From assembly GCA_023253245.1 (NCBI GenBank), contig JALRHB010000004.1:1-33283 (forward strand): a DNA stretch of 33,283 nucleotides, given 5' to 3'. Below are positions 27,730-33,283 of the stretch, piece after piece. The notes beneath the pieces were generated by a model. It had not been told where the DNA came from and made no database searches. It saw nothing but the letters and a program-made list of their open reading frames with translations. This DNA comes from Polynucleobacter sp. (GTDB lineage Bacteria; Pseudomonadota; Gammaproteobacteria; Burkholderiales; Burkholderiaceae). Numbering within the stretch: the first letter of the stretch is position 1; every line of letters starts with the position of its first letter. The position numbers were made by a program, and so were the translations under genes.

Positions 27730-27939
27730 CTAATCATCCCACGGAAAGCGTTGGCGAGATAATTCCTCCATGATTTCGCGCTTACTAAGGGCTGCCTTTC
27801 TTTGATCATGAGCACCCTTGGACTGGGGCGATTTTTCTGTACTAGCTTGATCTGTATTTTTACCAGGCTCTGCAGTTGAAAGCTCGGAAAAATCAGCGCC
27901 TATCTGGTTTGCTTTATCTGGATTAGATTGATTAGTCAT
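27730..27939 (-). CDS. Small hydrophilic, probably disordered hypothetical protein
   Basis: This 69-residue protein is rich in Ser, Lys, Gln, Asp and Glu with no hydrophobic core, followed by a more structured end, KAALSKREIMEELSRQRFPWDD. The C-terminal helix-plus-WDD stretch looks conserved enough to be an interaction motif, but I do not recognise the family. It is a single gene between the patatin and MAPEG genes with gaps on each side, no strong Shine-Dalgarno, and normal codon use. It could be a small protein or a chance frame; the absence of any larger frame on the opposite strand supports a gene. Confidence 0.55.
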   Translation of the reverse strand: MTNQSNPDKANQIGADFSELSTAEPGKNTDQASTEKSPQSKGAHDQRKAALSKREIMEELSRQRFPWDD

Positions 27940-27976
27940 ATTTTTTATTTAACAATTCTTTTCTTTTATACACAAG

Positions 27977-28375
27977 CTATCCGAGGAGCTTATATAAAGA
28001 CCATCCCAAATTCAATACGACCAGAGAAATTAAGGTATTGAATGTAAATTTCATGCCAAGCACCCGCTTACTAAAATCAGGTGGCGGAATATTTATCCCC
28101 CGAGCATGAATCACGCGACCGATGATGAGGGTTATGCCAAAAATAGCAACTAGCCACCAAGGTGCGCCATTGAGCTCAAGACAAGCAATCAAAATAATTC
28201 CGATTGGAACATATTCGGCAAAATTTCCTTGAGCACGAATCGCCCTCTCTAAATCCTCATGACCACCGCTACCTAAACCTATTTTATTTTTTCTCCTCAG
28301 GCTAATTACTGAAAATGAGAGTTTGATAAAGATGATGGTTAATACGGAAGCAATAATTGAGGTAATAATAAGCAT
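27977..28375 (-). CDS. MAPEG family membrane protein
   Basis: This 132-residue protein has four hydrophobic helices and the MAPEG signature RAIRAQGNFAEYVPIGIIL near residues 45-63 (ERA..N..EY). The family covers membrane-associated proteins of eicosanoid and glutathione metabolism; bacterial members include glutathione-dependent detoxification enzymes but most are uncharacterised. The RGINIPPPDF loop and GMKFTFNTLISL helix follow the usual order. AGGA six bases ahead supports the ATG at 28375. It is a single gene downstream of the LysR gene in the same direction. Confidence 0.88.
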   Translation of the reverse strand: MLIITSIIASVLTIIFIKLSFSVISLRRKNKIGLGSGGHEDLERAIRAQGNFAEYVPIGIILIACLELNGAPWWLVAIFGITLIIGRVIHARGINIPPPDFSKRVLGMKFTFNTLISLVVLNLGWSLYKLLG

Positions 28376-28481
28376 GGGGATCCTATATATTTTTTAAATT
28401 CTAGTGAGCGAAATTGGAATCACCCCAATAATATTCTTCGCAGCCAGAAATAAATTTGACCCATGCTCAGAGCGTCTAATT

Positions 28482-29378
28482 CTATTTCCAATTTTTTGCC
28501 TGCTGCGACAGGTATCTTTTAAATACTTTTGCTATTGGGGAAAGTTTTTTACCCTTGGGAACAACAATGTGCCAACTTGACTCAATTGGAAATTCTTTAC
28601 ATTTTAAGATGGCCACTTCTTCTTGATCAGCTTTCTCGCCAAGAGAATGCTTTGACAATACAGCTATACCTAGTCCGCCAATCACAGCTTGTTTAATTGC
28701 CTCATTGCTCCCAAGCTCTAATCTGATATTTGGCTTCATTTTTACTCTTTTAAAGTAGGCATCTGTTGCCATCCTAGTGCCAGAACCCTTCTCTCTAAGA
28801 ATAAATTTTTCATTTTTTAACAGCTGAAGATCAATGGATTTCTTCCTGCCCAAGGGATGGTCTCTAGAAGCAACCAATAACAGGGGGTTTGGCATAAACA
28901 CCTCATCTTCTATATCAACGTGCAGTGGTGGTTGTGACATGATGTAAAAATCATCCAAGTTCTCTTCTAATCTTTTAACCACACCATCACGATTGAGCAC
29001 CTCCAAGGAAATGTCTATTTGAGGATACTTCGCACAAAAAGCTCCTAATATTCTTGGGATGAAATATTTTGCAGTACTCACCACCGCGACTCTTAACTTA
29101 CCCCGCGTTAACCCTTTGATGCTATCAACTTCTTGCTCAAAAGCGCCCCACTCTTGGGAGATCGCTCTAGCAGTTTTTGCCAATTCGAGGCCCATTTGAG
29201 TTAAATGTACTTTTCTGGCCACTACTTCATAAAGTGGCACTCCAATAGCATCGCTAATCTCTTTAAGGCACATAGATGCCGTAGGTTGGGTAACGTGCAC
29301 CATACGAGCAGCTGCACTCACGCTACCAGTGTCTGCTAAAGCCAAAAAAAGACGTAATTGTCGAAAAGTAATATTCAT
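28482..29378 (-). CDS. LysR-type transcriptional regulator (CbbR/CmpR-like)
   Basis: This 298-residue regulator has a winged helix-turn-helix at residues ~1-60 (TFRQLRLFLALADTGSVSAAARMVHVTQPTAS) and a periplasmic-binding-protein-like effector domain (GKLRVAVVSTAKYFIPRIL, then PLLLVASRDHPLG and GSGTRMATDAYF). The effector domain resembles CbbR/CmpR-type regulators, which respond to carbon status. It is divergent from the SbtA-like transporter gene, with an inverted repeat directly at its own ATG, which suggests that it regulates both itself and the transporter. The effector molecule is not known from sequence. Confidence 0.88.
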   Translation of the reverse strand: MNITFRQLRLFLALADTGSVSAAARMVHVTQPTASMCLKEISDAIGVPLYEVVARKVHLTQMGLELAKTARAISQEWGAFEQEVDSIKGLTRGKLRVAVVSTAKYFIPRILGAFCAKYPQIDISLEVLNRDGVVKRLEENLDDFYIMSQPPLHVDIEDEVFMPNPLLLVASRDHPLGRKKSIDLQLLKNEKFILREKGSGTRMATDAYFKRVKMKPNIRLELGSNEAIKQAVIGGLGIAVLSKHSLGEKADQEEVAILKCKEFPIESSWHIVVPKGKKLSPIAKVFKRYLSQQAKNWK

Positions 29379-29401
29379 AAGTTTTTACTGATATAAAACT
29401 T
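29379..29401. promoter_or_regulatory. Candidate LysR operator between the regulator and SbtA-like genes
   Basis: A perfect 7-bp inverted repeat, AAGTTTT / AAAACTT, is separated by TACTGATAT. It includes a T-N11-A pair (29385 and 29397), the core LysR pattern. It abuts the regulator's ATG and lies in the divergent gap 62 nt before the transporter ATG, consistent with autorepression and activation of the transporter. Confidence 0.55.
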
Positions 29402-29462
29402 TTGTTTTTTTGATTTTACCTTATATGTTTATTTTCCTAAAATCAGAGCAAAAGGAAAATTT

Positions 29463-30422
29463 ATGACAAACCTATTAGATCCCTCAATTTTATTTTTCAT
29501 TTTTGGAATTTTTGCCGGTCTTATTAAATCTAATCTTGAAATTCCTCAACCGATCTCTCGTTTTCTCTCTCTATATCTTCTAATGGCACTAGGATTAAAA
29601 GGTGGCTTTGCTTTAAATAAGTCAGGATTCACCTCAGAAATTGGAATTAGCCTTGGTTTAGCAATTACCTTAGCCATCATCATTCCATTACTAGGCTACA
29701 ACTTGCTAAAACATAGGCTCGACAAACTGGATGCCGCCGCAATTGCTGCCACTTATGGATCCATTAGTGCGGTCACCTTTATAACAACGACGCAAGTTTT
29801 GGATCAAACAGGCATTCATTATGGCGGTCATATGGCTGCGGCAATGGCACTAATGGAGTCTCCCGCCATCATCATCGCGATAATTCTTGCTAATCGTATT
29901 CGGCAACAACGGCAGGGTACCGCCAGCCCGAACACCTCTCTAGGAAAAGTACTTCATGAATCATTTACTGATGGTGGGCAACTTTTACTACTAGGATCAT
30001 TAGCTGTGGGCTTGATTTCGGGGGATTCAGGCCATAAAGTCATGGCACCATTTTCAATTGATTTATTCAAAGGCCTGCTCGCATTCTTCTTGTTAGATAT
30101 GGGCTTAATTGCTGCGAGAAGTATTGGTGAGCTCAAGGGCAAGCCCCCAGTCACACTGGTATATGCTTTTATTGCGCCCCCGATTCACGCAATAATTGCT
30201 CTTAGCTTATGCCACTTATTTTATGTGCCGCTTGGTGACACAATTCTTTTGATGATTTTGGCAGCAAGTGCATCATATATTGCGGTACCGGCAGTTCTGC
30301 GCCATGCGATGCCTGAGGTGAATCCCGCCTTATATATGGCAATGTCGCTGGGGATTACTTTTCCTTTAAACATCATTTTAGGAATTCCTATCTATAGCGC
30401 CATTGCCAAGTATTTTGCTTAA
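29463..30422 (+). CDS. SbtA-family sodium-dependent bicarbonate transporter, putative
   Basis: This 319-residue integral membrane protein (about ten helices in two halves) fits the SbtA superfamily. Supporting segments are LLDPSILFFIFGIFAGLIKSN at the start, SLYLLMALGLKGGFAL near residues 36-52, TYGSISAVTFITTTQVL near 98, and AASASYIAVPAVLRHAMPEVNPALYMAMSLG toward the end. Cyanobacterial SbtA imports HCO3- with Na+. This protein is shorter, and no PII-like sbtB gene follows. AAGGAAA precedes the ATG. Its divergent LysR gene and the DUF6671 gene 15 nt downstream define a module. Transport of bicarbonate is inferred from family; another anion is possible. Confidence 0.83.
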   Translation: MTNLLDPSILFFIFGIFAGLIKSNLEIPQPISRFLSLYLLMALGLKGGFALNKSGFTSEIGISLGLAITLAIIIPLLGYNLLKHRLDKLDAAAIAATYGSISAVTFITTTQVLDQTGIHYGGHMAAAMALMESPAIIIAIILANRIRQQRQGTASPNTSLGKVLHESFTDGGQLLLLGSLAVGLISGDSGHKVMAPFSIDLFKGLLAFFLLDMGLIAARSIGELKGKPPVTLVYAFIAPPIHAIIALSLCHLFYVPLGDTILLMILAASASYIAVPAVLRHAMPEVNPALYMAMSLGITFPLNIILGIPIYSAIAKYFA

Positions 30423-30437
30423 GAATTTCAAATAAAT

Positions 30438-31292
30438 ATGTCCAGATACCTTAAACCTTATTTTGGATTGCAAGCAAGCCTGTTAACGCAACATGGCAAA
30501 GAAGCCATTATTTCTCCCGAACTACTTAGTACAAATGGACTGGAGGTAATTCATGTCAATAACTATGACACAGATAAATTGGGAACCTTTACTCGCGATA
30601 TTCCTAGATATGGCTCGCAGCTTGATGCCGCCAGAAAAAAGGCGAGAATTGGTATGGCGCTCTCTGATACCAAAATCGGAATTGCTAGTGAAGGGGCGTT
30701 TGGGAACGACCCATATACCGGCTTGCTCCCTTGGAATTACGAATTAGTAATCCTGATTGACGACACTCGCAATCTAGAAATTACTGGCTTTTATGGCGGG
30801 GAGGCACAAAGTGCGAGCAAGCAGGTAACTAGCTGGGATGAGGTAATTGCCTTCTTACCTGAAGCCCAATTTCCAAGTCACCAATTAGTCATAAGGCCTG
30901 ATGATGAATATCACCCTCTTTGCCGCAAAGGAATCAACACAATTGATTCCCTTGAGCTAGCTTACCACTGGGCTAAAAATCTCTCTAAAAACGGCAACAT
31001 TTTTTTGGAGAATGATCTGCGCGCTCATACAAACCCCACGCGTATAGCAAATATTTTAAAAGCTACACAAGACCTAGCCAAGAAATTGAACTCGCTTTGT
31101 CCAAAATGTGAATCCCCCGGATTCTCGGTTACTAAAACTAAAAAAGGTTTACTTTGCGCTAATTGTGGAGCCTCCACAAATCTACCTATTTCTAATATCT
31201 GGTCATGCTTAAACTGTAGGCACACAAAAGAAATTGCGATTACCAATCAAGCCGCAGCTGATCCATCAAGATGCAATTACTGCAATCCCTAA
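30438..31292 (+). CDS. DUF6671-type protein with double zinc ribbon
   Basis: This 284-residue cytosolic protein has an alpha/beta N-terminal region (GLQASLLTQHGKEAIISPEL, DTDKLGTFTRDIPRYG, GIASEGAFGNDPYTGLLPWN), a link with FPSHQLVIRPDDEYHP, then a helical part with NDLRAHTNPTRIANI. The last ~70 residues hold four CxxC knuckles (CPKC, CANC, CLNC, CNYC), the pattern of two zinc ribbons. I recognise it as the DUF6671 family from memory; its function is not established. It follows the SbtA-like gene by 15 nt, so it is very likely cotranscribed, and may regulate or serve the transporter. There is no strong Shine-Dalgarno. Confidence 0.78.
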   Translation: MSRYLKPYFGLQASLLTQHGKEAIISPELLSTNGLEVIHVNNYDTDKLGTFTRDIPRYGSQLDAARKKARIGMALSDTKIGIASEGAFGNDPYTGLLPWNYELVILIDDTRNLEITGFYGGEAQSASKQVTSWDEVIAFLPEAQFPSHQLVIRPDDEYHPLCRKGINTIDSLELAYHWAKNLSKNGNIFLENDLRAHTNPTRIANILKATQDLAKKLNSLCPKCESPGFSVTKTKKGLLCANCGASTNLPISNIWSCLNCRHTKEIAITNQAAADPSRCNYCNP

Positions 31293-31390
31293 AGCTATGC
31301 AATCTCAACACAGACAATTAACTCTCCTTCTGTGACTTATAAATTCGTAAGGCCCGGGGCGAAATCGACCAGAGCCTTGAATGCCTGACT

Positions 31391-31852
31391 CTACCTGTAA
31401 GACTTATAAATGCTGGGCTTGCCATTTAGTCCAATAAGCAAAACATCATAAGGGTCTTTTCTACCCTTATATTCAGGACCATCCATCCCTGGAGAGCCAA
31501 CGGGCATAGCGGGAACTGCCAGTCCAATTGCTTTAGGTTTTTCTGCCAAAAGTCGCTTGATCTCTTTAGCGGGAACATGGCCCTCAATGGCATATCCCTC
31601 AATGAATGCAGTATGACAAGAACCAAACTGAATTGGCATTCCCAATTTCTTGCGAATTTCATCATTGCCATCTGTATAAGCTTTCACGGCAAAGCCATTC
31701 TTTTCCAGATGGTCAGCCCAATCTTTACAACAACCACAAGTAGGGCTCTTCCACATCGTAATGACAGGCTTTGGCGTTACAGCAAAACTCAAGGTTGGCA
31801 ATAGAGCTAATCCTAAAGAAATGAGTCTTCTTTGTTGATTTATTTGTTTCAT
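31391..31852 (-). CDS. DUF411 protein, CopG-like periplasmic copper-binding protein
   Basis: This 153-residue protein has a signal peptide (about residues 1-24) and a thioredoxin-like DUF411 domain with the metal motif KSPTCGCCKDW (Cys39, 41, 42). A further SCHTAFIEGYAIEGHVP near 100 supplies another Cys and His. A characterised relative, CopG of Pseudomonas copper-resistance operons, binds a copper cluster through such cysteines. The C-terminal segment AVPAMPVGSPGMDGPEYKGRKDPYDVLLI is typical. It is the last gene of the three-gene minus-strand metal cassette. Confidence 0.87.
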   Translation of the reverse strand: MKQINQQRRLISLGLALLPTLSFAVTPKPVITMWKSPTCGCCKDWADHLEKNGFAVKAYTDGNDEIRKKLGMPIQFGSCHTAFIEGYAIEGHVPAKEIKRLLAEKPKAIGLAVPAMPVGSPGMDGPEYKGRKDPYDVLLIGLNGKPSIYKSYR

Positions 31853-31903
31853 CTTTTAACTATCACTTTCTTTAAGCGAAGATTGCCCTTGCGGGCAACC
31901 CCC

Positions 31904-32548
31904 TCATTTGTGGGTATGTCCTTGGGTATTCATTGGCATCTGTCCACCACTCATGGGCATTTGATTAACAGACATGTTGCCCATCATTTGCTGATGTTGT
32001 TTCATCATCTTTTCATGCTCTTCTGGGTGGCAAAACTCATGGTCATCAGCACTAGAACTCATTTGATGAACGCCAGTGCCTTTGTAACCAAGAATGCCGG
32101 GATCAAGCATGCCTGCAATCATAGCAATATGGCCAAACACCAAAAATAGGGCAACGCAGATTGCGTGGATTTTTAATTTGCCCATTTGATCTAGCGCCTT
32201 ATTCACCACACCCATCTCTTGTAAGGCAATCCAAATGAGTGGCAATCCTGCAATAACATAAGTACCAACCGCAATCACATCAATTACTGTTCTCCACTCA
32301 CCTGCTTTAGTAATGGGAACTACCGCATTAGTTATGATGTAAATAATGATGCCAATAAAGTACACACCAACGGCAATCCCGGAAAAGCGATTCAGGTAAT
32401 AAATAGCTCCATCAAACTTACGAGTAAATAGTAAATACAACTCGGTAATTGCTAGAGTCTCAGCCAGAATAACTGGGATGGCCATAAAAATAATTAAATT
32501 CCAGGGCTGATTGACAGCCAATAACTCCATATAGTGAGTCATATTCAT
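31904..32548 (-). CDS. Polytopic membrane protein with Met/His-rich C-terminal tail (DUF6803-like)
   Basis: From the ATG at 32548 this is a 214-residue protein with about five hydrophobic helices (QPWNLIIFMAIPVILAETLAI, ISGIAVGVYFIG-like region, VIDVIAVGTYVIAGLPLIWI, IHAICVALFLVFGHIAMIAG), followed by a ~55-residue tail rich in Met and His: HPEEHEKMMKQHQQMMGN, then PMSGGQMPMN and GHTHK. Such tails bind Cu(I) in copper proteins. GGAG seven bases ahead fixes the start; the frame runs on to 32587 with no ribosome site. I recall the membrane part as DUF6803, whose role is unknown. Copper handling is inferred from tail and neighbours. Confidence 0.78.
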   Translation of the reverse strand: MNMTHYMELLAVNQPWNLIIFMAIPVILAETLAITELYLLFTRKFDGAIYYLNRFSGIAVGVYFIGIIIYIITNAVVPITKAGEWRTVIDVIAVGTYVIAGLPLIWIALQEMGVVNKALDQMGKLKIHAICVALFLVFGHIAMIAGMLDPGILGYKGTGVHQMSSSADDHEFCHPEEHEKMMKQHQQMMGNMSVNQMPMSGGQMPMNTQGHTHK

Positions 32549-32607
32549 AAGATTTCTCCGATAGATAGCAGTGGCGAAGCGCCACAAAAAATTAGTTAAA
32601 ACAAAAA

Positions 32608-32940
32608 TTAACTAATAGATCTTGGAGGTTTGAAGATGTGATTGGGAATCGCCTCAATCATTAATTGAGAAACCCACACAACGAAGTGACTAGAAAACTC
32701 GGGTTGCTTGTACTGATTTGAGGGTAAGTTTGCGACTACGCCCAAGCAACATTGATGATGGGTTTGGTGATTAGTGGATTGCGACTTTTCAATCTTTGTG
32801 TCGGCATTTGTATGACAGTCATGTTGCACTACATGCTGAACATGAGCGCCCCCCGAAGGCTCATATGACATAGACATACTGCCCGCATGAATGAGGCTGG
32901 CAAATAAACTAAGGCAGAGAGCAAAACAAATTTTTCTCAT
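32608..32940 (-). CDS. His/Cys-rich secreted small protein, probable metal-related
   Basis: This 110-residue protein has a signal peptide (about residues 1-19, ending LIHAG). The mature region has SMSMSYEPSG and a dense set of His and Cys residues: HVQHVVQHDCHTNAD, then NHQTHHQCCLG. A weakly hydrophobic C-terminal stretch follows (FSSHFVVWVSQLMIEAIPNHIF). It resembles DUF2946-like copper-cassette proteins in size and location, but that match is not firm. The Met/His/Cys content and the cassette point to copper or zinc binding in the periplasm. No Shine-Dalgarno precedes the ATG, and the sequence just upstream belongs to a truncated ABC gene. Confidence 0.7.
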   Translation of the reverse strand: MRKICFALCLSLFASLIHAGSMSMSYEPSGGAHVQHVVQHDCHTNADTKIEKSQSTNHQTHHQCCLGVVANLPSNQYKQPEFSSHFVVWVSQLMIEAIPNHIFKPPRSIS

Positions 32941-32949
32941 GTTTTGATT

Positions 32950-33283
32950 CTATGCTAATTTAATAATTTGTGCAGAAATATCCATAATAAGAGCAGCTGT
33001 CTTAGGATCAAGGGCAGCTGTATGCTCATCTAAAAGTAAAATACTACTTGGTTGTAATGCAGACATTAATAAGGAAACAGATTGACGTTGTCCTCCAGAT
33101 AAAAGTCCCATTTGAGAATTCAATCTATCTTCAAGACCAAGATTTAGTCTACTTAGCTGCTCTTGAAAGATTTTTCGTAATTGATTATTTAACGCTAAAG
33201 ATAAAGAACCTTTTTGTCCACGTCCATATGCAAGTGCCATATTTTCTTCTACTGTTAAATCGCCACAAGTTCCTGCTAGTGGA
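32950..33283 (-). pseudogene. ABC transporter ATP-binding protein fragment (COG1101-like), cut at both ends
   Basis: The minus-strand frame enters open from the right edge and reads LAGTCGDLTVEENMALAYGR, then the ABC signature LLSGGQRQSVSLLMSAL and Walker B with ILLLDEHTAALDPKTA. This matches ATPases of the TrpX/COG1101 type of uptake transporter. It ends IIKLA and a TAG at 32950, about where the family continues with an LTTLMVTHN-like H-loop. The ATPase therefore lacks the switch His and the following C-terminal region. The fragment looks more AT-rich than its neighbours. Either it is a remnant, or the contig is chimeric here; the 5' part lies outside the window. Confidence 0.7.

Noticed and set aside
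31351-31379. GC-rich patch with AAGGC and GCCTT arms between the DUF6671 and DUF411 genes
   Set aside because: The loop is about 20 nt, the stem is 5 bp and there is no T-run; it was considered as a terminator and dropped.
31334-31411. Direct repeat of GACTTATAAAT at 31334-31344 and 31401-31411
   Set aside because: It is only 11 bp with two copies, one inside the end of the DUF411 gene; no mobile element or further copies accompany it.

Overview
The window looks like a chromosomal segment of a free-living freshwater betaproteobacterium close to Polynucleobacter (Burkholderiaceae). This rests on gene content and order (metX-metW, DUF484-xerC, gatCAB divergent from mreBCD-mrdA-rodA, a cysteine-poor DksA), on the protein sequences, and on a moderately AT-rich, very compact layout with many 4-nt stop/start overlaps. 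It is an inference from recognition by eye; no database search was possible.

Layout. (1) Positions 1-10613 hold twelve genes, all on the minus strand. In transcription order they are gatC-gatA-gatB (Glu-tRNAGln/Asp-tRNAAsn amidotransferase), a DUF484 gene, xerC (chromosome dimer resolution), a COG0523 metal GTPase with a His-rich insert, dksA, argB, slmA, metX, metW and an AmpG-like transporter cut by the window edge. (2) Positions 10658-16225 hold the plus-strand elongasome operon mreB-mreC-mreD-mrdA(PBP2)-rodA, closed by a perfect-palindrome bidirectional terminator shared with a convergent HU gene. (3) Positions 16693-23496 hold short housekeeping units on both strands: a membrane-anchored unknown, an LpxO-type hydroxylase, a YggU-family protein, a beta-carbonic anhydrase, a lipid A late acyltransferase homologue, an RsuA/RluF-family pseudouridine synthase, prfC (RF3), a small lipoprotein and a histidine phosphatase.

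(4) Positions 23542-29378 are mostly minus-strand accessory genes: a small Hc1-histone-like protein, an amino-acid-type solute-binding lipoprotein, a previously uncalled 50-aa lipoprotein, a type II haloacid dehalogenase, a secreted alpha/beta hydrolase paired with a Tat-exported patatin, a disordered 69-aa protein, a MAPEG protein and a LysR regulator. (5) Positions 28482-31292 form a LysR / SbtA-like bicarbonate transporter / DUF6671 zinc-ribbon module. (6) Positions 31391-32940 form a probable periplasmic copper cassette: a CopG-like DUF411 protein, a membrane protein with a Met/His-rich tail, and a His/Cys-rich secreted protein. (7) The last ~330 bases carry a piece of an ABC transporter ATPase that stops before its H-loop and may mark a gene remnant or a chimeric contig end.

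The observations most worth following are the apparent non-canonical (ATT) start of prfC, the SbtA-DUF6671 module lacking SbtB, the copper cassette, and the ABC fragment at the right edge. No tRNA, rRNA, CRISPR array, insertion sequence or prophage gene was seen, and no gene-free stretch exceeds 300 bases.
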